64,000 bases of DNA from Prosapia bicincta (taxonomy: Eukaryota; Arthropoda; Insecta; Hemiptera; Cercopidae), in the NCBI GenBank assembly GCA_036971475.1, contig JBAIZL010000002.1:16447067-16511066 (forward strand). Reading direction: 5' to 3'. A program made the translations under genes and the position numbers. The notes under the pieces are model-generated. The model saw nothing but the letters and a program-made list of their open reading frames with translations, ran no database searches and was not told the DNA's origin. Shown piece after piece: positions 11,795-27,634 of the stretch (positions are counted from its first letter, which is position 1; every line of letters begins with the position of its first letter).

Positions 11795-12180
11795 TTAAAT
11801 ATCTCCAAATTTCATTTTCTTCTGTTCAGTGGTTTAGGCGTCCATAAGATATAGACATACATACATCGGTTTTTGAACCATCCTAACGTCTGGAGTGGAT
11901 CCCTGTGGATGCATCTACACCAAACGTTACAGGAACAATCCCAGGAATATGTTAAACAATCCCTCCAAATTTCATTAACTTCTGCCCAGTGGTTTAGGCG
12001 ACCATAAGATACAGACATACACACTTACATACATCGGTTTTTAAACCATCCTAAGTTTCTGGGGCGGAGCCCTGTGGATGCATCTACATCAAACTTCACA
12101 CAAACCATCCTGACAATTTGTTAAACAATCCCTTCAAATTCCAGTAACTTTCAGGCTTCCATAAGGTTCATACATATATC
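11795..12180. repeat. Degenerate ~150-bp tandem repeat, ~2.5 copies
   Basis: CTCCAAATTTCATT...CAGTGGTTTAGGCG...CATAAGATA...ACATACATCGG...CCTGTGGATGCATCTACA occurs twice and partly a third time, inside the Helitron remnant. Confidence 0.75.
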
Positions 12181-12289
12181 CGTTTATACATACACACACA
12201 GACACACACAAATGTATATATATATAGTACTATATAAAAATGAATATAGACTATATGTCAGAATCACAATATTAAATAGTAAAATAGAA

Positions 12290-12505
12290 AACGAAATTGT
12301 TCAGTAAAATTAATTAATTGAATTTAATTAATGAAATAATATTAACACTGTATTAACATCAAGTATCATCCACTAAAAATTAAAAAAAATGTGTTTTACC
12401 TTGGGTGGAGGAACAAAAAGTATTTTGTTAACAATTGAAAATTTGAACCATATATATAAATAAATACGGTCTATATAGGGAGAGTGTGATCCAACAGTCA
12501 ATGAA
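12290..12505 (+). mobile_element. Family M MITE, right half
   Basis: AATTAATGAAATAATATTAA, ATTAACATCAAGTATCATCC, AACAATTGAAAATTTGAACC and the terminal GGGAGAGTGTGATCC follow the family M order. Confidence 0.7.
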
Positions 12506-12949
12506 TGTTGTGTTTACTTTAGCTGAACTTAATTTAATATTTATGAACGTAATAGCTGACCCGACAGGCGTTATCTTGTAAATATTCAATTTGAACTTGA
12601 ATAAAAAGGAAAATTTTAAAAAAATATCAAAGTATAATGCTTGTTGTAATGCACAACAATATTCAATTGATTTTAGATGATATCTAACCACGTACTTATG
12701 GTTTTTGAAAAACAACTATAGTCACCGCCCAGTATATACGGAATCATTCGGAATCTTAGTTATTAAGTAAATTTCAATCAGTATATCTATGACTTGAGAG
12801 TAAAAAAAATAACCTAATTCGTATCTTAAAAAAATAAACAAAAAAAGAACATTTAAGATAAACTAACTGAAACGGCTACAAATTTAAATGTCGACTGCGG
12901 TAGTAAATTAGCTAGCAATTCAATTTTCGTCTTGCGCAATTTATTGGTC

Positions 12950-13190
12950 TTTATTACTACTATTGGTATCACTTGGCAAACAAACCACTACTTACTGATA
13001 CGTTTCAACAGACGCGTTTCGCACTAGATTAGCGCATTGTTCAATACTGTGAGTCAATACAACACATCTGAGCAAAAGTCTTGACCGTGACTCACAGAAT
13101 TGAACAATGCATTGGTTTAGTGCGAAATGTGTCCGCTGAAATATATCAATAAGTAGTTTTTTTTTGCCAAGTGATATCAATATTAGTAAT
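12950..13190. repeat. Foldback element, ~105-bp arms
   Basis: Left arm 12950-13055 (TTATTACTACTATTGGTATC... GCGCATTGTTCAAT) is the imperfect reverse complement of 13085-13190 (GAATTGAACAATGCATTGGT... GTGATATCAATATTAGTAAT). The loop is about 35 nt. No coding content; it may be a hairpin MITE. Confidence 0.75.
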
Positions 13191-13199
13191 TTAAAAAAC

Positions 13200-13944
13200 T
13201 GCAAGATGTTCATCAGAAAAATTGCAGGTTTTTATTATTTTTTTGGAACATAATTGTTCAATTGTTTTTCGTTTACTGTTATCTTGTTAATGTTATCTTG
13301 GGTATGTTTACAGTTTTACGTTTATTGTGACGGCTCAGGCTAGGAATTAACAGTATTAGTGTTCAGTAGAAATTAAATCAAAATACAACCCCCGGCCGCA
13401 TTTGTCGGCGTATTCATGATATTTCCGGGAAGTATTAAAAGTTGGAAAATATGAAAATTGAGCTTCTAAGGAAAAAGACTTTATCAGAGTCGCTTGTTCC
13501 TTCCGGAGAATAAATTATCCGAGGAAGTGGGGAAGTCGGGAAGGGGGAGTTTAATTTTAGTACGGTTCATCTTTCTGTACCGGAAATCCCCGAGCTGAAA
13601 GAAAAAGTTGTAGACAAACAGCAAACAGAAATACAATACTCCCGTCATGAGGAGTAATACTAGGTCGTCGAAACGGGCAAAGTATTACGCTGTTTGTAAA
13701 TGTTTAAAACTTAATGAAACTTGGTAATGGAGATGTTGACTAGATGGAGCCACTTTAGGGGTGACGTCACTCGCTGTATCCCTGTCACTGACGTATTGTA
13801 ATATTTAATCGGTGTTGTTTTGTACTTTATGGCAATCGATTAATACGACTAGATTTCCTTGTAGGAAATGATTCTGAGTATAGGCAGGACTAAGGTTGGA
13901 ACCTAATACTCCTTGGAACGTGATATAGAAGGGCTCAAGTTCCG
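13200..13944. other. No gene seen
   Basis: Unique sequence, moderately GC-rich around 13390-13700. No ORF of note. Confidence 0.4.
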
Positions 13945-14400
13945 TCTTTGTTCAATTCCTTCTATTAGTTCACACTCTCTTTTCATAAGCCTATATGTTG
14001 TTCACATTTTTAATCGGTTATAAAATATGTTATTATTCAACCACTCACTTTCAAATACATTTTTAAAAACTTGTAGTGTATGATACTTGATGTTAATTCA
14101 GTTAAATTTATTAATGAATTAATTTTGTTTCATTTGAGAGAAAAACTTTTCATAAAGGGGCAAGGTATGCAATATAAATATTTCGTTCCCTTCGGCTTAA
14201 AATAATTGAAAACATATGATTTTATAAAACAGCGGATTTTATTTTATAGGTTATGTGGTATAACAGCTGTTTTAATGCATAGGTTATGTTTATGTATTAA
14301 TTGTAGCTATTTAATAAAAAGTAACTAAAATAAAATAAATTTGAAAATTACTTACTTTTCAAGTAAGTATTGACTTGAAAATATTTTGTTATATGACTTG
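13945..14400 (-). mobile_element. Family M MITE, near full-length
   Basis: One of the most complete copies of the commonest repeat in the window. From its right end (minus strand family orientation) it reads TCAATTCCTTCTATTAGTTC, then a Thr/Ala-poor AT-rich body, GGGGCAAGGTATGCAATATA, the CAGCTG core and the AAGTAAGTATTGACTTGAAA left end. The two ends, TCAATTCCTACTTAGGTCA (consensus left) and TCAATTCCTTCTATTAGTTC (right), form imperfect inverted repeats. No coding capacity. Many copies carry (TA)n just inside the right end. The superfamily is unknown; I found no clear target duplication. Confidence 0.75.
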
Positions 14401-15349
14401 TTTCGCAGTTATGTTTATATTATTTTCAAGTGTTATAGTTTATATTTAAAATAAATAATTTGATTTATTTAATTATAAACTAGTAGAGGCCTAATGCAAA
14501 TTTCATAATTCAAAAAAATATAATTGTAAAATTTATGATAAATTTAAAAATTAAAGTTACGGTAATGATATTTATAGTTTTTGTTTTATTTTAAGAAGGA
14601 ATAATGTTTTTAAGGTAATTTTAACAAAATAATTTCTGTTGCTGTTTTAATGCGGTTAGTCAGTACGGCAGTTGTGGTTTTTGAAGGATAGGCAAGGATT
14701 GGGATTATAAGTAGGCTATTGGAAGGGGCAAGAAACCCTTTGGTAGAGGATATAGGAAGGATCACAGCGTCAGTTTTGCAGTCTCTCCTACATGACTTAG
14801 CCCTAACCCTTAGCAGAATTTAAAAGAGATTACATCCCTTTATAATAAGGAAGGGTATTTAGGACTAAGGATGTAACAAATGATCCCTGGTACAGGGAAT
14901 AAGAGGAAATCATGGCATCACGTGTGCAGGGTTATGTACCTGAAGAAGACCTATCCAAATCAGGATATTGACTCGCTACCTTTAATTAGAACTTTATGGA
15001 CGTCATAACTATTTTAGTCAACTTAAACTGTTACATGCCTTTGTAAAGAATGGCAAGAGAACTGTGTAATATTACGTGTCTAGTCGATGCGACCGAGTAG
15101 TGGAGAAACTTTATATAACAATGAACTAGTGATCGCGGTGAGCGAGACAGGTCTTGTATACTGACGCTACCGGCGTTCGTTTCAGAGCAGCGAAATTACA
15201 AGGATTAGAACAAGTTGTTTTAGTCGTCCTCAAGGATCCTGTGTGTTATAACACTGGGTGTTCTTCGTTTCGTTTTTGCTAGGTGTTTTCATCAAAAAGG
15301 AGGTAGCTAGGTGGCACCCTAGATGATGAAACAAATGCCTCCACAATGG
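14401..15349. other. No gene seen
   Basis: AT-rich then mixed-composition sequence. No ORF, RNA gene or repeat recognised. Confidence 0.4.
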
Positions 15350-16121
15350 TTGCGTTTACTAATATGGGAACAGGGCTTTTTGGTATAGTGGTCTGAGAAT
15401 GGGTGTCTGGCATAGCAGAACGTGTAATAGGTTGTTAAGACAATATATGTTTTGCTTAAGGAAACAGTCCTTAAATAAACCTACTGTTGCTATGACGCAT
15501 TTACTTGCAAACAGATGAGAAGCTTTGTTGGCATACCAAACATTCCAACATTGGTGAGTCCTCACTGTAAAAGTTCGCATCGCATTGGCTCCCTCATGAC
15601 GACCTTCACCTACCATTCGCCGCGTTTAGGACTCAGGTTCGGAGACAACAGGTTCAACTCATTTCGGAAACAGGTTTAAACTTAACAGAAAAATAGCCAT
15701 GATTGCTACGAAATAGTAAGAAGGTTGAACGTATCTACCGGAGCATTATTATTGGAGCGACATATATGAAACCTGGTACGTTGAGAAGTCTAGTCGGTAG
15801 AGCGCTTTACTACCAAGCTCAATGAAGTAGATCCCTACAGCGACAATGAATTGTGTGCTTCATCAGTCCCCAGGTCGACTCATCTTGTGAAAATGAGTAA
15901 TTGGAGTAATAATAGGTTGAAGACATGTCAATGGTATAAGAAGGAGTAACTGGAATTATATATTTTGGATCCTCCTACATGCCGGTTTATGGTTTGTTGC
16001 TTCTGGGTGTCATGAAACAATCCGCACATCAGTTACACTCACCGTAATGAAATTCAAACTCACACTGTATTAAACATTCAAGTGGTATCGCGAAATCCCC
16101 CTTACAATATTTGGGTGTGTG

Positions 16122-16154
<33 letters not shown>

Positions 16155-16188
16155 AGTGAATGTATGTTAACGTGTGCCAGTGTGTGTG

Positions 16189-16226
<38 letters not shown>

Positions 16227-16265
16227 GTGTGTGTGTGTGTTTTGTGTGTGTGTGTGTGAAACTGA
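15350..16265 (+). repeat. SINE-like dispersed repeat with tRNA-like part and (GT)n
   Basis: This stretch recurs as an inverted copy at 37370-38375 and in part at 16815-16930, so it is an interspersed repeat. At 15783-15890 it has CTAGTCGGTAGAGCGC (A-box-like) and AGGTCGACTCATC (weak B-box-like), suggesting a tRNA-related promoter. Its far end is a GT/CA microsatellite with the shared interruption TAGTGAATGTATGTTAAC. No coding sequence. Confidence 0.65.
15783..15890 (+). promoter_or_regulatory. tRNA-like internal pol III promoter (SINE head)
   Basis: TCTAGTCGGTAGAGCGC resembles the tRNA D-arm A box; CCCAGGTCGACTCATC about 70 bp later resembles a B box. No acceptor stem closes around it, so I do not call it a tRNA gene. 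Confidence 0.45.
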
Positions 16266-16814
16266 AAATACAAACTTATGAACTAAGCAATCTGTAGCAC
16301 TCGTTAAAGAGAAAACTTAAATAATAACTACCATTTTGTGTTACACTGGTATACATAATCAGGGGTTATATTAAAGAATGTACAATGCCCTTAATCTAAT
16401 TTCGCTAACCTACCTAGCCTATTTAATTACCGTACTTAGGCCTTATGAAGTGACAATGGCAGGCGAAGCTATTTAGTTGGTAGGATAAGGAGAATTCGAA
16501 AATAGACCAAACATCAACACAGGTGAAGGGCGTAAAATCGAACAGATCTTAATATAAACTTATTTGGGTTGTTGCTCAACCATTACAGAAGAAAGGTCAC
16601 TATGAGAAAGTAATCGTTAAGAGGGATCCAGGAGGGGTTTGGATCGACACAGAAAATAGGAGGGTGCCCAGGTAAATCTCTGAAATTTCTGATCTGAGGA
16701 TATCTTTAGCTTTCAGCTCTGCTGAAGCGGCCAGAGAGTGGATGAAGTCCTTAAGGGTTTGAAGTAGAAATTAAAGGTTTAGGATAAAGGTGTTAGAGAG
16801 ACTAATGTATGAAT

Positions 16815-19873
<3,059 letters not shown>

Positions 19874-22058
19874 CAGTAGAGTCCAAATAATTCCAGGTAG
19901 ATGGGACTGAGACCCCATCGGATTACCGAAAACTCGGATTAGACGAAATAAGTTCCTGTCCATTAGGAAAAACAGGAGTTCTAATGAACCCTATTACTCT
20001 AATATAATTCAAAATGCAATAAATAACTTTATATGAACATTTCTTGGCAGCCCGATGCATTTCCTTTGCATACCGTATTGCTTTTAACATTTTTTGGAAG
20101 TCCGACGCATTTACTTTGTTTACCGTATTGATACAAACAGTTTTTAGAAGCCCGACCCATTCCCTTTCCATACAGTACTGATATAAGCATTTTTTGGAAG
20201 TCCGACTCACTTCCTTTATTTACCGTATTGATATAAACAGTTTTTAGAAGCCCAACCCATTCCCTTTCCATACAGTACTGATATAAGCATTTTTTGGAAG
20301 TCCGACTCACTTCCTTTATTTACCGTATTGATATAAACAGTTTTTAGAAGCCCGACCCATTCCCTTTCCATACAGTATTGATATAAACACTTTTTGGAAG
20401 TCCGACTCACTTCCTTTATTTACCGTATTGATATAAACAGTTTTTAGAAGCCCAACCCATTCCCTTTCCATACAGTATTGATATAAACATTTTTTGGAAG
20501 TCCGACTCACTTCCTTTATTTACCGTATTGATACAAACAGTTTTTAGAAGCCCAACCCATTCCCTTTCCATACAGTACTGATATAAGCATTTTTTGGAAG
20601 TCCGACTCACTTCCTTTATTTACCGTATTGATATAAACAGTTTTTAGAAGCCCAACCCATTCCCTTTCCATACAGTATTGATATAAACATTTTTTGGAAG
20701 TCCGACTCACTTCCTTTATTTACCGTATTGATACAAACAGTTTTTAGAAGCCCAACCCATTCCCTTTCCATACAGTACTGATATAAGCATTTTTTGGAAG
20801 TCCGACTCACTTCCTTTATTTACCGTATTGATATAAACAGTTTTTAGAAGCCCGACCCATTCCCTTTCCATACAGTATTGATATAAACATTTTTTGGAAG
20901 TCCGACTCACTTCCTTTATTTACCGTATTGATATAAACAGTTTTTAGAAGCCCAACCCATTCCCTTTCCATACAGTATTGATATAAACATTTTTTGGAAG
21001 TCCGACTCACTTCCTTTATTTACCGTATTGATATAAACAGTTTTTAGAAGCCCAACCCATTCCCTTTCCATACAGTATTGATATAAACATTTTTTGGAAG
21101 TCTGACTCATTTCCTTTATTTACCGTATTGATATAAACAGTTTTTAGAAGCCCGACCCATTCCCTTTCCATACAGTATTGATATAAACATTTTTTGGAAG
21201 TCCGACTCACTTCCTTTATTTACCGTATTGATACAAACAGTTTTTAGAAGCCCAACCCATTCCCTTTCCATACAGTACTGATATAAGCATTTTTTGGAAG
21301 TCCGACTCACTTCCTTTATTTACCGTATTGATATAAACAGTTTTTAGAAGCCCGACCCATTCCCTTTCCATACAGTATTGATATAAACATTTTTTGGAAG
21401 TCCGACTCACTTCCTTTATTTACCGTATTGATATAAACAGTTTTTAGAAGCCCAACCCATTCCCTTTCCATACAGTACTGATATAAGCATTTTTTGGAAG
21501 TCCGACTCACTTCCTTTATTTACTGTATTGATATAAACAGTTTTTAGAAGCCCGACCCATTCCCTTTCCATACAGTATTGATATAAACATTTTTTGGAAG
21601 TCCGACTCACTTCCTTTATTTACCGTATTGATACAAACAGTTTTTAGAAGCCCAACCCATTCCCTTTCCATACAGTACTGATATAAGCATTTTTTGGAAG
21701 TCCGACTCACTTCCTTTATTTACCGTATTGATATAAACAGTTTTTAGAAGCCCGACCCATTCCCTTTCCATACAGTATTGATATAAACATTTTTTGGAAG
21801 TCTGACTAATTTCCTTTGTATACCGTATTGATGTAATTATTTTTTGGAAGCACGACTCGATTTCTTTGCATACCGTATTGATATAAACATTCCTTGGAAG
21901 CCCAACTCATTCCTTTTTCATACCGTATTGATATAAATATTTGTTCTAAGTCCAACTCATAACCTTCTTTCAAATGGATGAAATAGACTCAAATAGAAAT
22001 TTACTCGCATTTAACGGATGCTCGAAATATCGGGACTCGGAATTTTGAGACTCTACTG
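19874..22058. mobile_element. pogo/Tigger-like element filled with satellite
   Basis: CAGTAGAGTCC at 19874 and GGGACTCGG...GAGACTCTACTG ending at 22058 are inverted termini (10 of the first 10 bases match), flanked by TA at 19872-19873 and 22059-22060. The subterminal AGGTAGATGGGAC and CTCGGATTA blocks match the element at 447-1416, so they are the same family. No transposase is present. Nearly all of the interior is the 50/100-bp array described separately. Confidence 0.88.
20035..21950. repeat. 50-bp satellite in 100-bp dimers
   Basis: Two related 50-bp monomers alternate: GTATTGATATAAACAGTTTT...AGCCCAACCCATTCCC and GTATTGATATAAACATTTTT...AGTCCGACTCACTTCC. The dimer repeats every 100 bp with very little divergence; the outer monomers on both sides are more diverged. 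A partial 200-bp alternation is visible (TACTGATATAAGCAT versus TATTGATATAAACAT). Every 64-codon minus-strand ORF here is a by-product of the repeat. Confidence 0.95.
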
Positions 22059-22473
22059 TATTTTCTGTACATTTTGGGAACGGTTAAATATTCAATCACG
22101 TCCCTTTGCTTCGTTTCCCTATCTTCAACTGTCTATAAAAAGTGCAAAAACATCACTTATATTCCTTCGCTTTATGGTTCCTCAATTAAGAGAATGAGAC
22201 ATAATATATCGTCGCTCTGACAGCCAAATGTTTTAGTAGTAAAGCGCAAATTTAATCAGTTTTGAATTATGAAAATCGGAAAAAATTGACAATTTTACCA
22301 TTAACCTTACTCACTATTAAAAGACACCGTGGATAAAGTAAAAAGCTCAAAACTTTTATGTTGTAGAAGTTTGCTAACTTACATGAGTAAGAAAACATTA
22401 TTTTGATAACATAAACATATGATTCAAATGTTTAATAGTTACCCATGTGCTTTGACCTGCAAATCTGTTTTTT

Positions 22474-22870
22474 CAGTTCCATCTATTAGTTCACACTTTC
22501 CTTATATATGTTGTTCAAATTTTTAACCGTTATAAAATACTTTGTATTCATCCACTCAAGTTCAAATACATTTTTTAAAACTTTTAGTGGATAACGCTAG
22601 ATCTTAATGCAGTATTTTTCAAATATTAATTCATTAATTTGTTTTAATGAATTAATTTTAATTTTCTATGGGAGAAAAACGTTATACAAAAGGGGCTAAA
22701 TATGCGACACAATTATTTCGTCCCATTTGGCTTAAAATTAGTGATAACATAGGGCTTCTTAAAACAGCTCATTTTATGTTATAGGTTTTGTGGTAGAACA
22801 GCTGTTTTAACAGATAGGTTATGTTACATTTTTTTTGATGACCTAAGTAGGAATTGACTTTAAAAAATTT
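22474..22870 (-). mobile_element. Family M MITE, near full-length
   Basis: Right terminus TTCCATCTATTAGTTCACAC at 22478, left terminus GACCTAAGTAGGAATTGACT at 22840-22860, with the CAGCTG core between. The best copy for seeing both inverted ends. Confidence 0.78.
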
Positions 22871-23619
22871 TGTTTATGTTACTAGTTTACGAAATTTTCG
22901 TGGGCAAAACAACGACAATGATGCTATTCTAATAAAACCCATATTTGTAATCTATAAGATTGTTTTAATTATATTAAGATTGTTTATTATAGACATTTAG
23001 CTGCCAAGTAGGAGACCGGTTTCTTTTTTCTTGGCTTCCTTTCCTAGATTTAAATATTTAGAAATTACAGTGGCATTTCTTTGAGCTGAGTGGTCATTAC
23101 TCAGTTTTATCTAACCTGTAACCTAAAGTGAACCAGTTTACAATGAAAATTTGCTTTTCAAATTCGGTTTTGAGTAACAATATATATTTCCAGTCGCTTA
23201 TTTTGAGACGCTCAAATCTTAAAGCAAATTACAACTGCTAATCTACCATTCCAATTTCCACCGCATTAATGCCCCCTCATTGCCATTAATAAATAACGAA
23301 AATATTTTGAGAAGGTCTTGTTGGAGAAAGTATTGTCCTATAAAGCCGATTTTATGGATTTATTTTAAGTTCCTCTCCCTTGGGCCTTGTACATCGCTAA
23401 AGAAAGAGGGTCCTGCCACGCATTATTTGATCTGAATTCTGGCCGGGTGACAAATTACCAGAGTCGGTCCAGTTTTATTGCAGGGAATCCTTGGAAAAAG
23501 TTAATGTAAACTCTGGGCGGACCTATACGTATGTAGGTTGTTGGTCGAAGTAGCTCTAACCAACAGTGAAATTTGAATGGGGGTTAACGACAGTGAAAAA
23601 CAAGTATTATATGAAAGAA
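22871..23619. other. No gene seen
   Basis: Mixed unique sequence without ORFs or repeats I can name. Confidence 0.4.
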
Positions 23620-24420
23620 ATTAATGTCAATTCCTAAATAGGCCAAGAAATGTTTTTTATTTTAGTAATTTTTTAAAATAAATAATTACAATTAATATAA
23701 GTAAAGTAACATAACCTGTGTGTTAAAATGGCTGTTCTACCACATAACCTATAACATAAAATCACATGTTTTATGAAATCATGTGTTATCTTATTTGAAC
23801 CCAAATGGAACAAAATTACTATATTTCATACCTTTCCCCTTTTGCGAAAAATTTTTCCATTTGTTGGACTATTTATTTTTGTTTGTTACTATTTATACGC
23901 TTTGTTTCGTCGCTTGCATTGTGTTGTAGTTTCTCTTTTGCTTTCCTGTCGTATTGCTTGTTTGTGAAGCAATGTTCGATTCCGTTAATTCCGTTTGTTT
24001 GTTTGTTTTATTCTTTTAATTTATTTTTAATCCTAGAGCATTATTTATGATACTGTGTGGTAACCCTGGCAAAACAATTTAAGGTTGTCCAATGGAGGTT
24101 TCGACGTCAACCAGATGGTAGCAAAAAATTCATATATCTTTTTGAGAAGTTCGTACTAGCTATGGGAAAGTTGGCTCAGTGCCAAAAGCGCTAGACATCG
24201 AACATGAAGATACTCAGTTCGAATCCGAGCTGAAATAAATATTTGAAAAAACTATATTAACATCAATTGTCCTCCACTATATGTTTTAAAAAAATATATA
24301 TTTGAACTTGAGTGAACGAATAAAAAGTTTTCTCTTAACGATTTTAAATTTGTACAAGATATATATAAAGAGAGTGTGAGCTAATAGAAAGCATTTAGTA
24401 ACTAATAGAAGGAATGGAAT
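23620..24420 (+). mobile_element. Family M copy interrupted by a SINE-like insert
   Basis: 23620-23850 is the left half of family M and 24246-24420 the right half (ending GTGTGAGCTAATAGAAAGCA). The middle, 23860-24240, is replaced by a different repeat with a tRNA-like end; a second copy of that insert is at 30520-30840. Confidence 0.65.
24160..24236 (+). repeat. tRNA-like SINE head
   Basis: GTTGGCTCAGTGCCAAAAGC matches a tRNA A box and D arm; CTCAGTTCGAATCCGAG forms a T-arm with a canonical B box (GTTCGAATCC). No paired acceptor stem, and a degraded copy exists at 30770-30840, so a tRNA-derived SINE fits better than a tRNA gene. Confidence 0.6.
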
Positions 24421-24619
24421 GAAATACAAAACTGAAATTAAGATCAACAAATATTTTTATTCATTCAGACTATACTTATTTCTTATTAATTTTGTCTATT
24501 TAAATTTAAAACAAGCTTTCGGCAAAATTAATAAATAAGCGATTTGGGGGTTGGATTAAGCTCTCCAAAAGAATCTTTAATAAAAATGAAAAGTCTTTTA
24601 ATCTCTTATCGGCTTAAAA

Positions 24620-25157
24620 ATTATTTCAAATTGACCAGTTTATAATACGTTTCATATTAAGGTATTGCTTAAAAGGTTTGTTAGCAAATTGACCAGTTTA
24701 TAATACGTTTCACATTAAGGTATTACTTAAAAGGTTTGTTAGCAAATTGACCAGTTTATAATACGTTTCACATTAAGGTATTACTTAAAAGGTTTGTTAG
24801 CAAATTGACCAGTTTATAGTACGTTTCACATTAAGGTATTACTTCAAAGGTTTGTTAGCAAATTGACCAGTTTATAGTACGTTTCACATTAAGGTATTAC
24901 TTCAAAGGTTTGTTAGCAAATTGACCAGTTTATAATACGTTTCACATTAAGGTATTACATCAAAGGTTTGTTAGCAAATTGACCAGTTTATAGTACGTTT
25001 CACATTAAGGTATTACTTCAAAGGTTTGTTAGCAAATTGACCAGTTTATAATACGTTTCACATTAAGGTATTACTTAAAAGGTTTGTTAGCAAATTGACC
25101 AGTTTATAGTACGTTTCATATTAAGGTATTACCTAAAAAGTTTGTTAGCAAATTGAA
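24620..25157. repeat. 58-bp tandem repeat, 9 copies
   Basis: TTGACCAGTTTATAATACGT recurs at 24631, 24689, 24747 and on to 25095, constant 58-bp step, with few substitutions. Confidence 0.95.
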
Positions 25158-25519
25158 GTATATTATAAGTTCAAGATATTTCTGGTTTATTTTTATTTAA
25201 TTAGGTTTTGTTTATAGTGACAATATGAATAAAAATAACGGTACTTAATACAATAATTGAATTTAATTTATTAAAAACACACAAACAAAATTGTTATTTA
25301 TGAAGGTTTGTAACCGTACGCTTCAAACATAAAACTAAATTACAAAAATCATGACAAAAAGCAGCAATCTATCCCAAGTTTGTGCGATGTATAACACCTC
25401 GTCACGTGGAACATGTTTTGTGTTATGCACGATGCAAAGAGATGGAGAGGGACAGGCACCTTAACCCCAACAGGAGCTATATTATGAGTTTTAAGTTCAC
25501 CATTAACACTTATTACACA
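25158..25519. other. No gene seen
   Basis: AT-rich; an ORF at 25382-25567 has no recognisable domain. Confidence 0.4.
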
Positions 25520-26310
25520 GTTTCCATTCTTCTACTTTTTCCATTAGTTCACACTCTCCTTATATAAATGTTGTTAACATTTTTAAACGTTAATAAAATT
25601 CTCTTTATTCATCTACTCAAGTTCAAATACATTTATTAAAACTTTTAGTGAATTACACTTGTTAATAAAGTATTTTCAAATATTAATTAATTAATTAAAC
25701 TCATAGAATTAATTTTAGTTTTATATGAGAGAAAACCTTTTCACAAAAGGTGCAAGGTATGCAATATAATTATTTCGTCCCATTTGGCTTAAAGTAAGTA
25801 ACAAGATATGATTTCATAAAACACCCGATTTTATGTTATAGGTTATGCAGTAGAACAGCTGTTTTAAAGCATATGTTATGTTACTTTATTTGTATTAATT
25901 GTAATTATTAAAATAAAATATATTAATAATAAAAAGTAACTAAAATAATTTTGTTTTAACGCATATGTTATGTTACTTTATTTGTATTAATTGTAATTGT
26001 TGAATAATAAGTAACTAAAATAATTTTTTTTATCTAATTAGGAACTGTCTTTAAACACTTTTTGTTTATATTACTTGTATTGAAATGAAGGTAACACATT
26101 TCCAAGACTTTTAGATAAAGTAACCATAGGCATAAATAAGTGATAACATATGATTCCATAAACAGCTGATTTTATGTTATAGGTTATGTGGAGCATCTGT
26201 TTCAACACATCGTTCATGTTACTGTATTTGTATTAATTGTAATTATTTAATGTAAAGTAACTAAAATTATATTTTCTTTGTTGAGCTAAATTCCAGTTGA
26301 CTTTAAATTT
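25520..26310 (-). mobile_element. Two family M copies, head to tail
   Basis: 25520-26060 is a near-complete copy with an internal duplication of about 110 bp (the GCATATGTTATGTTACTTTA block appears twice). 26140-26310 is a second, left-end fragment. Confidence 0.72.
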
Positions 26311-26479
26311 TTTTAAAAATATTAGTTCTTATACAAAAAAAGTTGACATTAGTCTTAGAGCTATTAATAAGAATGTTATACAATGTCCGTAAAATATGTT
26401 TCTAATGGACGCAGATTTGAGAAATACAATTTGCGTAAAGCGCCTAAGGGGACCACCTTGTAGCTCATCCCTTACATCT

Positions 26480-27090
26480 TTATGCCATTCTTCGTATTAA
26501 TCTCTCAATAAAGCCAGTAAAGTTAATGCGTCTGAACAGGCTTTGGGTAATTTCAAGCTGACCCGTGTCGTATATATACGCTTTACATATCGCGTCAATA
26601 CAACCGCCGCCATTTTGAAACGTCAATAATTCCGATTGTTGCAAAAAAACAATATGTCCGACCTCTGCCTTTGCATTCAGGCTAATTGAATTTCTAGCTT
26701 TCCGTTCCTTATTGGCTTTATATTTCAATTTCTCTTTAATTTAATTGCATAAATTTAAAAGTCCCGGACGAAATGCAAAGCCGACAAAACGTGAAATAAA
26801 TTCCGCCGGAAACTTTTTCTTTTAACCGGCAAAATCTGATGAAATTATTTTCACGCCCCGAAGCACCCGAGTAACTTTCCCTGTTCGCTCCATTTTGTAT
26901 TCGTTTACTGGTGTTTTGGAAGCACGAAGTGCGCGTTGAGATTTCGCGGCCAGTGGTGTTGAATTGGCAATATTGTTTAGTTCAGTGTGTCCCGTGTGGG
27001 CTGGCAATGGTAAAGCACCTAATGATCTGATTGGGGTTGAGGGCTGTCCGTTTTATTGAAAGTCTAATATAAAGGAACAAGTAATATAAA
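26480..27090. other. Unique GC-richer sequence, no gene
   Basis: Two short minus-strand ORFs (26728-26480, 27007-26822) have no recognisable domains. Low repeat content stands out from its surroundings. Confidence 0.35.
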
Positions 27091-27094
27091 CAAA

Positions 27095-27634
27095 ATTCTT
27101 TATAAAAGTCAATTCCTGCTTAGGTCAAGAGAGAGAAATTGTAGTTACTTTTATTAAATATTAACAAATTTATAAATGGAGTAACATAACTTATGTATTT
27201 AAACAGCTGTCATACTACATTACCACTAAACGAGATGTTTTAAGAAATCATATGTTATCACATATTTTAAGCAAAATGGGAGGGAATAGCTATATAGCAT
27301 ACCTTGCCCTATATTAAAGTAACATAATCCATGAATTAAAACCTCTGTTCTACCACATACCTATAACATAAAACCAGCTGTTTTTTTTGAAAATACGTGT
27401 TAACATTTATTTTAAGCTAAATGGGACGAAATAATTATGTTAAATATCCTTCCCATTTTATGAAAAGTTCTTCTCCCATATAAAAATAAAATTAATTGAT
27501 TATTTAATTTAGTTAAGGAATTAATATTTGAAAAAACTGTATTAACATCAAGCGTCATCCTCTAAAAGTTTAAAAAAATGTATGTGAACTTGAGTGAATG
27601 AATAAAAAGTATTTGAATAACGATTGAAAATTTG

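Larger units (their letters stand above)
11224..12230 (-). mobile_element. Helitron remnant with 3' terminus
   Basis: On the minus strand the element ends GCGTCGGGTGACACTAG followed by T (CTAG is the complement of 11224-11227), preceded by a short hairpin GCGCAGCAAAGAGCGT. A CTRR end with a subterminal hairpin, followed by T, is the Helitron 3' signature. Upstream is the helicase remnant (11640-11345) and then three degenerate repeats of about 150 bp (11795-12180, marker CAGTGGTTTAGGCG). The 5' end is not identified and the right limit is approximate. Confidence 0.7.

Noticed and set aside
19923..21710. Series of 64-95-codon minus-strand ORFs spaced every 100 bp
   Set aside because: They are one frame of the 100-bp satellite read repeatedly; the period is not a multiple of three and no start or regulatory context varies.
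24160..24236. Functional tRNA gene
   Set aside because: Good A and B boxes and T-arm but no acceptor stem or clear anticodon arm; a degraded second copy exists at 30770.
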